From contig DATJZY010000061.1 of the NCBI GenBank assembly GCA_035577985.1, positions 1 to 64,000 of the forward strand: a stretch of 64,000 nucleotides of DNA, read 5' to 3'. The notes below the pieces were generated by a model. The model saw only the letters and a list, made by a program, of their open reading frames with translations, did no database searches and was not told the DNA's origin. Position numbers and translations under genes: made by a program. Every line of letters starts with the position of its first letter. The first letter of the stretch is position 1. Shown piece after piece: positions 43,830-51,806 of the stretch. Origin of the DNA: Candidatus Eisenbacteria bacterium. GTDB lineage: Bacteria; Desulfobacterota; Binatia; DP-6.

Positions 43830-45260
43830 ATGAAGGACTGTCGCCAATTCTACATCGACGGCAAGTGGGTCGCGCCCACCAAGCCGCACGACGCCCAGGT
43901 GGTGAACCCGGCCACCGAGGAGCCCATTGCCACCATCTCGCTCGGCTCGGAGGCCGACGTCGACAAGGCCGTCACGGCCGCCCGGCGCGCGTTCGAGACC
44001 TACTCCGAGACGAGCGTCCAGGAGCGGCTCGAGCTCCTGCAGCGCATCATCGCCGTCTACCAGTCGAAGTACGACGAGATGGTCGAGACGATCTCGCAGG
44101 AGATGGGCGCCCCGCTGTGGCTGTCGCGTGCCGCACAGGCCGCGGCCGGCATGGGGCACTTCTTCGAGATGACGAAGGTGCTCTCCACCTTCCAGTTCGA
44201 GGAGCAGAAGGGTTCGACGCTGATGCGGAAGGAGCCGATCGGCGTCTGCGGTCTCATCACGCCGTGGAACTGGCCGGTGAACCAGATCGCGTGCAAGGTG
44301 GCCCCGGCCCTCGCGGCCGGCTGCACGATGGTGCTGAAGCCGAGCGAGATCGCGCCGCTCTCGGGTTACCTGTTCGCGCAGATCCTGGACGAGGCCGGCG
44401 TGCCCGCCGGCGTCTTCAACCTGGTGAACGGCGACGGCCCGACCGTCGGCCACGCCATCGCGTCGCACCCCGGCGTCGACATGGTGTCGTTCACCGGCTC
44501 GACGCGCGCGGGCGTGGCGGTCGCGACGGCGGCCGCGCCGACCGTGAAGCGCGTGACGCAGGAGCTCGGCGGCAAGTCCGCCAACATCATCCTCGACGAC
44601 GCGGACATCGCGGCGGTGGTCGCGGCAGGCGTGCAGAGCTGCGTGCTGAACACGGGCCAGTCCTGCAACGCCCCGACGCGCATGCTGGTGCCGCGGGCGA
44701 AGATGGCCGCGGCGGTGGCGGCGGCCAAGGCCGCGGCCGAAGCGGTCAAGGTGGGCGATCCCTTCACCGAGGGAACCACCATCGGTCCGATCGCGAACAA
44801 GACCCAGTTCGCGAAGGTCCAGACGCTCATCAAGAAGGGCATCCAGGAGGGCGCGCAGCTCGTCGCCGGCGGGCCCGACCGGCCGGAAGGTCTCAGCAAG
44901 GGCTACTTCGTCCGGCCCACCGTGTTCGCCAACGTCCGCAACGACATGACGATCGCGCGCGAGGAGATCTTCGGACCGGTCCTGTCGATCATCCCGTACG
45001 ACAGCGAGGACGAGGCTGTGCGCATCGCGAACGACACGCCGTACGGTCTCTCGGGCTACGTTCAGTCGGGCGACGTCGAGCGCGCGCGGCGCGTCGCCAA
45101 GCGCCTGCGCTCCGGCAACGTGCATGTGAACGGCGCGCAGCCGGACTTCGGCGCCGCGTTCGGCGGCTACAAGCAGTCCGGTAACGGCCGCGAATGGGGC
45201 GAGGCCGGGCTGCAGGAGTTCCTCGAGCTGAAGTCGGTCTTCGGCTACGCCGCCGGCTGA
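43830..45260 (+). CDS. Aldehyde dehydrogenase
   Basis: 476 residues, complete. Catalytic Cys279 in NTGQSCN, general-base E245 in QELGGKS, oxyanion N147 in PWNWP and the NAD-binding FTGSTRAG are all in place. It belongs to the broad ALDH superfamily, perhaps nearest to DhaS/AldA-like enzymes that oxidise aliphatic or aromatic aldehydes. A clear AAGGAG lies 8 bases before the ATG, and the frame's N-terminal extension to 43785 has no support. It could serve oxidation of alcohol/aldehyde products of the P450s, which is inference. Confidence 0.94.
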   Translation: MKDCRQFYIDGKWVAPTKPHDAQVVNPATEEPIATISLGSEADVDKAVTAARRAFETYSETSVQERLELLQRIIAVYQSKYDEMVETISQEMGAPLWLSRAAQAAAGMGHFFEMTKVLSTFQFEEQKGSTLMRKEPIGVCGLITPWNWPVNQIACKVAPALAAGCTMVLKPSEIAPLSGYLFAQILDEAGVPAGVFNLVNGDGPTVGHAIASHPGVDMVSFTGSTRAGVAVATAAAPTVKRVTQELGGKSANIILDDADIAAVVAAGVQSCVLNTGQSCNAPTRMLVPRAKMAAAVAAAKAAAEAVKVGDPFTEGTTIGPIANKTQFAKVQTLIKKGIQEGAQLVAGGPDRPEGLSKGYFVRPTVFANVRNDMTIAREEIFGPVLSIIPYDSEDEAVRIANDTPYGLSGYVQSGDVERARRVAKRLRSGNVHVNGAQPDFGAAFGGYKQSGNGREWGEAGLQEFLELKSVFGYAAG

Positions 45261-45262
45261 TC

Positions 45263-45808
45263 GTGCGCGCGGGGGGGAGCGCCAGACGATGGTCGCGCCT
45301 GGCGCTCCTCGCCGGTCTCACGATCGCGTGCGGCCGCGATCCGCGTCCCGACGTCGTCCTCGTCATCCTCGACACCGTCCGCGCGGATCACCTGTCGCCC
45401 TACGGCTACGACCGCGAGACCTCGCCGCGCCTGGCGGAGCTCGCGCGCGACGCCGTCGTCTACCGCAACGCGATCGCACCCGGCACCTGGACCGCGCCGA
45501 GCCACGCCTCGCTGTTCACGGGTCTCATGCCCGCGGCGCACGGCGTGCACCACGGCAAGACGGCGGCGGGGCAGGGCGTCTACGCGCTCGATCCGGAAGC
45601 ACCGACGCTGACGTCGCGCCTGCGCGAGGCGGGGTATCGCACGGCGGCCTTCGTCGGGAACGAGGGCTTCCTCGACCCCGCCTTCGGCTTCGCGCGCGAC
45701 TTCGATCGCGTCCCGGCGCCGTCGCCGCGTTACCAGGGGCCGCTCGTCTTTCCCGAGGCGGAGCAGCGGCTCGCCGAGCGGCTGCGCGCGCTCGGCTACG
45801 CGCGCTAG
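45263..45808 (+). CDS. Internally shortened sulfatase-like protein
   Basis: 181 residues. A signal/lipobox-like start (LTIACGRD) precedes the N-terminal core of the sulfatase/alkaline-phosphatase superfamily: PDVVLVILDTVRADHLSPYGYDRETSP (metal Asp residues) and TAPSHASLFTG, the catalytic loop. In this subgroup Thr replaces the formylglycine Cys/Ser. At about residue 155 the chain jumps to EQRLAERLRALGYAR, the usual C-terminal end of full-length (about 450) family members, so about 270 residues are missing in the middle. It is 2 bp after the ALDH. It is either a real deletion derivative or an assembly collapse. Confidence 0.65.
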   Translation: MRAGGSARRWSRLALLAGLTIACGRDPRPDVVLVILDTVRADHLSPYGYDRETSPRLAELARDAVVYRNAIAPGTWTAPSHASLFTGLMPAAHGVHHGKTAAGQGVYALDPEAPTLTSRLREAGYRTAAFVGNEGFLDPAFGFARDFDRVPAPSPRYQGPLVFPEAEQRLAERLRALGYAR

Positions 45809-45815
45809 CGCCGCC

Positions 45816-47300
45816 TCAGAAGAGCTCCTCGAACCACTTCTGCCGATCGCTGCCGCTGCAGGTGGCCTGATGCACGTCGCCGCCGCTGCCCGTGCTCTCG
45901 AGGCTCACGCACTTGCCGCTCTCGTCGTTCGTGATGACCCAGGGATCGGTCGGCCAGAAGCGATCGCGCGTGAAGGTCTGGTTCTTGCCGCCGTGGCAGG
46001 GGAACTGCTGGAGGTCCTTGCCGTTTGCGTGACTGCCGCCCGGGACGTCGACGCAGAGCGCGCTGCGCTCGTTGATGAGCATCTCGCGGCCCGTGCGCGG
46101 GTGGCGGTAGAAGTACCAGCGCTGCCGCGTGCTGCCCGTGCAGCCGCGGATCTCGATCTTGGCGCCCGACGACCGGCTGCCGTTGTCGACGGCCATGCAC
46201 TTGTCGGCGAGCTTGTTGCGGAGCTTCGACTTCAGCGTGAACAGGCCCTCGTGGTTCGTGATGAGCATCGTCACTCCGGCGATGTCGCCCGTCGACAGCG
46301 CGGTGCGCTGCGCGGTGAACGTCGAGCCGTCGAGCTTGGTCATGACGGCCTCGCCATCGTCCGAGAAGTCGAACGAGCTGTAGAGCATGATCGAGTTGAA
46401 ATCGAAGCCGTTCCGATCGACGCCGTCCCAGCCGTACTTCTCGAAGTTGTGCTCGTCGTCCTCGGCGACGTGCGAGAGGTGCACGTCGATGTGGTCGTCG
46501 CGATCGTTGCGCGTCTGCTCGTGGAAGAGGCCGGCCGCGTGGCCGATCTCGTGGATGACGTTGCCGCGGCTGCAGGCGCCGTCGTCGAGACGGATGTTCT
46601 GCTTGCCGCCCTGCTTGCCGACCTTCGAGTCGCACACGTTGCTCTTCGGGATGAAGCGCACGTAGTCGCTCTCGCCGTCGCGCGCACGCAGGCGCACGAT
46701 GGTGTGGGTGTTCCAGTGATCGATGGCCGAGTTGATCCGGTCCTTCATGACGCTCGAGAAGTCGTCCGAAATCTCGAACGGGATCACGTTGTTCGACCAG
46801 CCGAACGATCCCCCGTGCTGCGTCCCGCTCCGCACGCCGAAGCGGCTGCGCAGCGCGTGGTCCTTGGCGATCACCTCCTCGACGGTGCCGAGCTGGATGT
46901 CGCCCTCGACGATCGCGACGCCGTCGACGACCTCGTAGGTCACCTCGCGCTGGCGGTCGCCCAGCTCCACGAGCGCAGTGCCGATCGTGCCACGCGGTCG
47001 CTTGAGCACCTCGGTGCCCGAACCGCCGCCGTCGTCGCAGCCGGTCTTTGCGAGCGAGGAGCCGTAGGTCGCGAGCGCCTTCGCCTCGCACGCCGCGAAG
47101 GTGTCGGGATCGCGCAGGCGGTCGGTTCGCCGCACGCACGCCTCGCGCGCCGCTCTGAGCTTCAGCTCGATTGCGGTCTCCTGCGCATCCGACGTGCACG
47201 CGCCGTGCGACGGCGTCGCAATCGCCAGCGCGCTCGCGAGGGCCGCTCCGAGCAGCAGGCACTCGTAGTACGGGATCACATAGGTCGTCGCCCTGGTCAT
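45816..47300 (-). CDS. Secreted astacin metalloprotease with ricin-B lectin tail
   Basis: 494 residues. Signal peptide 1-33, then a four-cysteine helical N-terminal segment and a propeptide-like stretch to about 160. The catalytic domain has H250-E251-x2-H254-x2-G257-x2-H260 (HEIGHAAGLFHEQTR) and the Met-turn SIMLYSSF with M305 and Y307, hallmarks of astacins (M12A). A C-terminal ricin-type beta-trefoil (about 355-494) shows Q-x-W repeats (RQRWYFY, RQKWFEE) and likely binds carbohydrate. AGGAGG is upstream. The protein would cut proteins at sugar-coated surfaces. Astacins are patchy in bacteria. Confidence 0.92.
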   Translation of the reverse strand: MTRATTYVIPYYECLLLGAALASALAIATPSHGACTSDAQETAIELKLRAAREACVRRTDRLRDPDTFAACEAKALATYGSSLAKTGCDDGGGSGTEVLKRPRGTIGTALVELGDRQREVTYEVVDGVAIVEGDIQLGTVEEVIAKDHALRSRFGVRSGTQHGGSFGWSNNVIPFEISDDFSSVMKDRINSAIDHWNTHTIVRLRARDGESDYVRFIPKSNVCDSKVGKQGGKQNIRLDDGACSRGNVIHEIGHAAGLFHEQTRNDRDDHIDVHLSHVAEDDEHNFEKYGWDGVDRNGFDFNSIMLYSSFDFSDDGEAVMTKLDGSTFTAQRTALSTGDIAGVTMLITNHEGLFTLKSKLRNKLADKCMAVDNGSRSSGAKIEIRGCTGSTRQRWYFYRHPRTGREMLINERSALCVDVPGGSHANGKDLQQFPCHGGKNQTFTRDRFWPTDPWVITNDESGKCVSLESTGSGGDVHQATCSGSDRQKWFEELF

Positions 47301-47377
47301 GGTGGTCCTCCTGTCGTCGGAGCGCGGGGCTCCCGACGGCGACTACGCGCGACCAGGGGCGGCGGATGCAGCGGTCG

Positions 47378-48589
47378 TCAGACGACTTGGGCGCCGCGCG
47401 TTACGAGCAGCTGGTCGAGCCCGCGGAACGGGCCGCGCTGGTGCCAGCGCAGGACGGCGCCGGGGGCGAGCCCGAGGCCCGGCCATCGCCGCGTCACCGC
47501 GGCGAGCATGGCTCCGGCCTCGGCGCGTGCGAGCGATGCGCCCAGGCAGTAGTGTGCGCCGAATGCGAAGGACAGGGCGGGCTGCCCGCCTCGACCCGGG
47601 CGGAACTCGTTCGGTCGCTCGAAGGTGCCCGGGTCGCGGTTCGCCGCCGACAGGAAGACGAGCAGCGGCTCCCATGCACCAATGTCGACGCCCCCGATCG
47701 TGACGGGCTCGAGCGCGATGCGGACGACGAACAACGTCGGGGTCTCGTAGCGCAGGAACTCCTCGACGACGTCGGGCACGCTCCAGCGGCCGGCGACGAC
47801 GTGCGCGAAGCGCGTTCTTTCGGAGAGGAGCACCGACATGCCGTTGGTGAAGAGATCGCGCGTCGTGCGATGGCCGGCCGAGTACAGCGTCGCCGCCAGG
47901 GAGAGCAGCTCGCGGCGATCGAGGCGCTGCCCATCCTCTTCGGCGGCGAGGAGCGCCGAGATGAGGTCGGCGCCCGGCCGGCGACGCCGTTCGTCGAGGA
48001 GCGCGGCCAGGTAGGCATGGAAGTCCTCGGCCGCGGCGATGGCGCGCTCACGGTCGGCGGGGGCGACCTGCAGGCCGAGAAGCGGCGCGACGGCGTCGCT
48101 CCAGGCGGTCAGCTTGTCGCGGTCGGTGGCGGGCACCCCCAGCAGCTCCGAGATGACGAGCGACGGGAGCTGGTGCGCGAAGGCGTGCAGCAGATCGAGA
48201 CGTTCGCGGTCGGCGAGGGCGTCGAGCAGGCGCTCGGCCGTAGCCGCGATCCACGGGACCAGATCGGTGATGCGCCGGGGCGTGAACGCCTTCGAGACGA
48301 GGCTCCGTACGCGCTGGTGATCCGACGGCTCGAGGAAGTTGAGCCGCCGGCTCATCTCGTCGCGCGCCGCCCCTGGCGGAAGCCCGTCCATGTAGCGCTG
48401 GCCGATCGGCCCCGAGCCGCAGGCGCGATGCGAGAGGACCTCGAGCGCGGGGTCGTACCCGGTGACGGCCCAGAACCCGCTCTCGAGGCGGCAGACGGGA
48501 CCGCTCTCGCGCAGGCGCTCGAGGAGCGGGTACGGGTCCTGGGCCTCGGCGAGCGCGCTCGGATCGAAGGCGACCGACACGCGCGCCAT
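47378..48589 (-). CDS. Cytochrome P450, CYP107-like
   Basis: 403 residues, soluble. ExxR is E277-F-L-R280, and the heme loop FAFGAHYCLG carries the thiolate Cys348. The I-helix reads YSAGHRTTRDL (238-243), where the acidic residue usually preceding the Thr pair (AGHETT/AGxDTT) is Arg241. The overall layout fits CYP107-like bacterial monooxygenases. The Arg substitution could alter oxygen activation. It has a different subfamily from the P450 at 11825. No redox partner lies nearby. It is divergent from the SDR gene. Confidence 0.92.
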   Translation of the reverse strand: MARVSVAFDPSALAEAQDPYPLLERLRESGPVCRLESGFWAVTGYDPALEVLSHRACGSGPIGQRYMDGLPPGAARDEMSRRLNFLEPSDHQRVRSLVSKAFTPRRITDLVPWIAATAERLLDALADRERLDLLHAFAHQLPSLVISELLGVPATDRDKLTAWSDAVAPLLGLQVAPADRERAIAAAEDFHAYLAALLDERRRRPGADLISALLAAEEDGQRLDRRELLSLAATLYSAGHRTTRDLFTNGMSVLLSERTRFAHVVAGRWSVPDVVEEFLRYETPTLFVVRIALEPVTIGGVDIGAWEPLLVFLSAANRDPGTFERPNEFRPGRGGQPALSFAFGAHYCLGASLARAEAGAMLAAVTRRWPGLGLAPGAVLRWHQRGPFRGLDQLLVTRGAQVV

Positions 48590-48661
48590 ATAGGCGGGCG
48601 ACGGTCGCGATGCCACCTTCACACCTTGCGTCGCGCGCGGTTCCGGGACTAGTCCCGCGGC

Positions 48662-49453
48662 ATGGACATCACCGGTACCAAGGCGCTCGTCACCGGCGCG
48701 AACGGCGGGCTCGGCCAGGCCATCGCTCGCGCGCTGCGCGCCGCCGGCGCGGACGTCGTCCTGAGCGGACGGCGCGCCGACGCCCTGCGGCCGCTCGCCA
48801 CGGCGATCGGCGCGCGGGTCGTGGTCGCCGACCTCGTCGACCGCGCGAGCGTCGTGCGGTGCATGGAGGAGGCCGGACCGATCGACGTGCTGGTCGCGAA
48901 CGCCGGGCTGCCGGCGAGCGGGCCACTCCTCGGCTTCGATCCCGAGGAGATCGACCGCGCGCTCGACGTGAACCTGCGCGCGCCGATCATGATGGCGCGC
49001 CACGCCGCGGCGGGAATGCGCGCGCGGGGCCGCGGGCAGATCGTGTTCATCTCGTCGATCTCGGGCAAGGTCGCCGGACCCGGGACGAGCATCTACTCGG
49101 CGACCAAGTTCGGTCTGCGGGGATTCTCACTCGGCTTGCGCGAGGACCTCCACGGCACCGGCGTCGGGGTCACGACCATCTTCCCCGGGTTCATCCGCGA
49201 CGCCGGGATGTTCGCGGACACCAAGGTCGTGCTGCCGCGCGGCGCCGGCACGCGCACGCCCGACGACGTCGCGCACGCCGTGCTGCGCGCGATCCGCGCC
49301 GATCCGGCGGAGATCACCGTCGCCGCCATCGAGCAGTCCTTCGGCGCGCTGCTCGCCGGCGTCAGCCAGCCGCTGGTGGCGTCGCTCCAGCGGATGCTCG
49401 GTGGAGAGAAGGTCGCGAAGGAGATCGCCGCCGCGCAGGCGCACAAACGCTAG
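48662..49453 (+). CDS. Short-chain dehydrogenase/reductase
   Basis: 263 residues, classical SDR. The coenzyme motif is TGANGGLG (11-18), the structural NAG is N80-A-G, and the catalytic residues are Ser near 132 (FISSISG), Y145 and K149 (YSATK). The coenzyme loop SGRRADALRP carries two Arg after the second strand, favouring NADP(H). It is divergent from the P450 gene (72 bp between starts), which could indicate a shared pathway, but the substrate is not predictable. Confidence 0.92.
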   Translation: MDITGTKALVTGANGGLGQAIARALRAAGADVVLSGRRADALRPLATAIGARVVVADLVDRASVVRCMEEAGPIDVLVANAGLPASGPLLGFDPEEIDRALDVNLRAPIMMARHAAAGMRARGRGQIVFISSISGKVAGPGTSIYSATKFGLRGFSLGLREDLHGTGVGVTTIFPGFIRDAGMFADTKVVLPRGAGTRTPDDVAHAVLRAIRADPAEITVAAIEQSFGALLAGVSQPLVASLQRMLGGEKVAKEIAAAQAHKR

Positions 49454-49476
49454 CGCGGCGGCGTCTGCGGTCTGCT

Positions 49477-49845
49477 CTAGCCGATGAAGAACGCGTTCAG
49501 CTTGTTGCCGTCGAGGTCGCGGAAGTATCCGGCGTAGAACCCGGGTCCGCGCGGTCCCGGTGCGCCCTCGTCCTTGCCGCCGAGAGCGAGCGCCTTCTTG
49601 TGGATCGCGTCGACCTGCGCTTTGCTGCTCGCGGCGAGCGCGACCATCACGCCGTTGCCCACCGTGGCGGGTTTTCCGTCGAAGGGTTTGATGATGGCGA
49701 CCATGGGAGTATTGGGCGCCGTCGCCCAGGCGATGAAGGTCTCCATCTCCATGGCGCGCTTCGCGCCCAGCTCGGCGAGGAGTGCATCGTAGAACCTCGC
49801 AGCACGTGCGAGGTCGTTCGTTCCGACGGTCGTGTAACCGATCAT
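49477..49845 (-). CDS. VOC/glyoxalase-fold protein
   Basis: 122 residues. Two beta-alpha-beta-beta-beta halves of the vicinal-oxygen-chelate fold: MIGYTTVGTNDLARAARFYDALLAELGA and GFYAGYFRDLDGNKLNAFFIG. The first half has Thr/Gly where many family members have a metal His, while the second keeps RDLDGN without an obvious Glu metal ligand, so metal binding may be weak or the protein may be a resistance/binding type rather than glyoxalase I. GGAGG is upstream. Confidence 0.85.
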   Translation of the reverse strand: MIGYTTVGTNDLARAARFYDALLAELGAKRAMEMETFIAWATAPNTPMVAIIKPFDGKPATVGNGVMVALAASSKAQVDAIHKKALALGGKDEGAPGPRGPGFYAGYFRDLDGNKLNAFFIG

Positions 49846-50025
49846 GGGTCCTCCGGGTTGTGGGATGGTGGGCTTCGTCGCTCGCGATAGATGCGGCCAC
49901 CTGCCGACGCAAGGGCCCGCCCCCTCCGTGTGGAGGATCTGGATCGACGCAGCGTTTTCTTCTATGGCCGCTTCTGTGCTGGATCGACTCGCGACGAGCG
50001 AGCGAAGCCGATGAGGACCTGTCGC

Positions 50026-51519
50026 ATGAGAACTCCTGGTTGGCAGCGTCTGGTAGCGCGAACCGTACTCGTGACCTTCACGACCTGTCTCGTCGCGTGT
50101 GGGGGTGGACAGGCCGAGGCGCCGGCAACCACCACGACGCTGGCACAGGCGCCCACCACGATCCCGCCGCCTCCGACGACGCTCCCCGCGCCGCCGCCTC
50201 CCCCTCCCCCAGCGCCGCCACCGACGTTGCCGGCGCAGGCGCCGGAGAAGCTCGGCAAGCAGGAGCTGCGCGACCTCGTCGCCCCGGTCGCCCTATACCC
50301 GGACGTGGTGCTCGCATCGTTGCTCCCGGCGACCACGAATCCCAACCAAGTGCACGAGGCGGCCCAGTGGGTGGGCCAGGCGCAGACCGTCGACAACGTT
50401 CCCGAGGACCGCGGCTGGGACGGCAGCGTCGTCGGACTGCTGCAGTTCCCCGACGTCGTTCGCTGGCTCGACAACAATCCGGCGTGGACCGACCAGATGG
50501 GTCAGGCCGTGACGTACCAGCAGGCGGACGTGCTGAATGCGATCCAGGACTATCGCCGCGAGGTGCAGAACGTCGGCAACCTGAAGTCGAACCAGTACCA
50601 GAGCGTCCGCACCGTCGGCGACGACATCCGGATCGAGCCGGCGCAGCCCACGGTCGTCTACGTGCCGTCGTACGATCCCGCGCTCGCCGTCCAGCCGCAG
50701 CCCGTTCAGCCGGCGTACGGCGTCAATCCGTGGATCGCGTTCGGCGGCGGCGTGCTCGTAGGCGCGCTCGGGGCGTGGGCGCTCTATTCGATCTTCGACG
50801 ACGACGATCACGACCACTACTACTACGGTGGGCGCGGCATCCGGCGGTACAACAACTACTACTACAACCGCGGCCGGCGCCCCGGCACCGTCGACTGGCA
50901 GCCGCGGCCGTATCCCTACCGCGGGCGCCCGCAGGGCTGGCAGCACACGCAGCGCCTGCAGTACTCCCAGCAGCCCGGTCGCAAAGGCGGAGCGCTGCGT
51001 CCGCCGATGAACGCGCCGGGCACGCAGGCGCCGCGGCCCGCGGAGGTGCGGCGCGAGATGCGCCAGGAGCGGCAGCAGCAGCAGTTGGAGAACCGGCAGC
51101 AGCGGCAGCAACAGAAGCTCGAGAACCAGCAGCAGCGCCGCGAGCAGAAGCAGGAGAACCGGCAGCAGCGCCAGACGCAGCAACAGGAACGCCGGCAGCA
51201 GCAACAGCAACACCAGCAGGAGCAACAGCAGCGACGGCAGGAGCAGCGCCAGCAGCAGCAGGACCAGCGCCAGCAACGCCAGCAGCAGCAACAACAGTGG
51301 CGCCAGGAGCAGCGCCAGCAACAGCAGCAGCTCCAACAGCAGCGGCAGGAGCGCCGGCAAGAGCAACACCAGCAGGAGCAGCAGCAGCGCCAGCAACGCC
51401 AGCAGATGCAGCAGGAGCAGCGCCAGGAGCGCCAGCAGCAGGGGGGCGGCGGTGGTCAGGGTGGTGGCGGTCAGGGGCAGCAGCAGAACAAGAAGAAGAA
51501 GCAGCAGCAGCAGAACTGA
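50026..51519 (+). CDS. DUF3300 lipoprotein with long Gln-rich tail
   Basis: 497 residues. Lipobox LVAC (Cys25). A Thr/Pro-rich linker (30-72) leads to a DUF3300 domain (about 75-220: LRDLVAPVALYPDVVLASLLPATT, WTDQMGQAVTYQQADVLNAIQDYR, VVYVPSYDP). A hydrophobic helix (about 235-255) and a Tyr/Asp-rich stretch precede a 150-residue Gln/Arg tail (about 342-497) that is more than half Gln. DUF3300 proteins are uncharacterised envelope proteins. The ATG at 50026 is preferred (AGGA at good distance), with an in-frame ATG at 50011 as an alternative. The next gene is 14 bp downstream. Confidence 0.85.
   Translation: MRTPGWQRLVARTVLVTFTTCLVACGGGQAEAPATTTTLAQAPTTIPPPPTTLPAPPPPPPPAPPPTLPAQAPEKLGKQELRDLVAPVALYPDVVLASLLPATTNPNQVHEAAQWVGQAQTVDNVPEDRGWDGSVVGLLQFPDVVRWLDNNPAWTDQMGQAVTYQQADVLNAIQDYRREVQNVGNLKSNQYQSVRTVGDDIRIEPAQPTVVYVPSYDPALAVQPQPVQPAYGVNPWIAFGGGVLVGALGAWALYSIFDDDDHDHYYYGGRGIRRYNNYYYNRGRRPGTVDWQPRPYPYRGRPQGWQHTQRLQYSQQPGRKGGALRPPMNAPGTQAPRPAEVRREMRQERQQQQLENRQQRQQQKLENQQQRREQKQENRQQRQTQQQERRQQQQQHQQEQQQRRQEQRQQQQDQRQQRQQQQQQWRQEQRQQQQQLQQQRQERRQEQHQQEQQQRQQRQQMQQEQRQERQQQGGGGGQGGGGQGQQQNKKKKQQQQN
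51049..51516 (+). repeat. CAG-rich low-complexity coding tract
   Basis: About 470 bp dominated by CAG/CAA/CGC/GAG codons encode QQQRQE-type runs of the DUF3300 protein. The tract is imperfect, with Arg and Glu interruptions at irregular spacing, so it is not a fixed-period satellite. Such tracts are prone to length change by slippage, so length may vary between strains. Confidence 0.8.
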
Positions 51520-51533
51520 GGGGAGGACGGTTC

Positions 51534-51803
51534 ATGACTCCGCGATCGATCACGACGTCGTTCATCGCCGCGCTCGCCTGTTCCCTGGTGGTTGCGTGCG
51601 AGCCGGCGTACCAGCCGGCTCCCTACGTGCCGCCGCCCCCGAGGGCGCTCACCGTCACGGCGCAACGCAAGCAGAGCCAGGCGCAGCAGGACCGCGACAC
51701 CGCGTCGTGCCAGTCGATGGCGTCCGCCCAGGCGACGTCGAGCGACACCTGGGCGCAGATCTTCACCGCCTGCATGGGCGGGCGCGGCTACTTGGTGCAG
51801 TGA
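51534..51803 (+). CDS. Small lipoprotein downstream of DUF3300 gene
   Basis: 89 residues. The signal ends SLVVAC, with the lipobox cysteine near residue 22; the mature part is a Pro/Tyr-rich spacer (EPAYQPAPYVPPPP) and then a short helical region with a Cys pair (DTASCQSMASAQAT and FTACMGGRG). GGAGG lies 7 bases before the ATG and the gene is 14 bp after the DUF3300 stop, so the two are probably one operon and may form an envelope complex. No known family. Confidence 0.75.
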   Translation: MTPRSITTSFIAALACSLVVACEPAYQPAPYVPPPPRALTVTAQRKQSQAQQDRDTASCQSMASAQATSSDTWAQIFTACMGGRGYLVQ

Positions 51804-51806
51804 TCG

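Noticed and set aside
41306-45184. A 1292-codon plus frame
   Set aside because: GC-driven shadow across the flavoprotein and ALDH genes, with Arg-rich composition and no domain.
51049-51516. Repeat tract considered as CRISPR or satellite
   Set aside because: No constant repeats with unique spacers; it is in-frame Gln-rich coding sequence.
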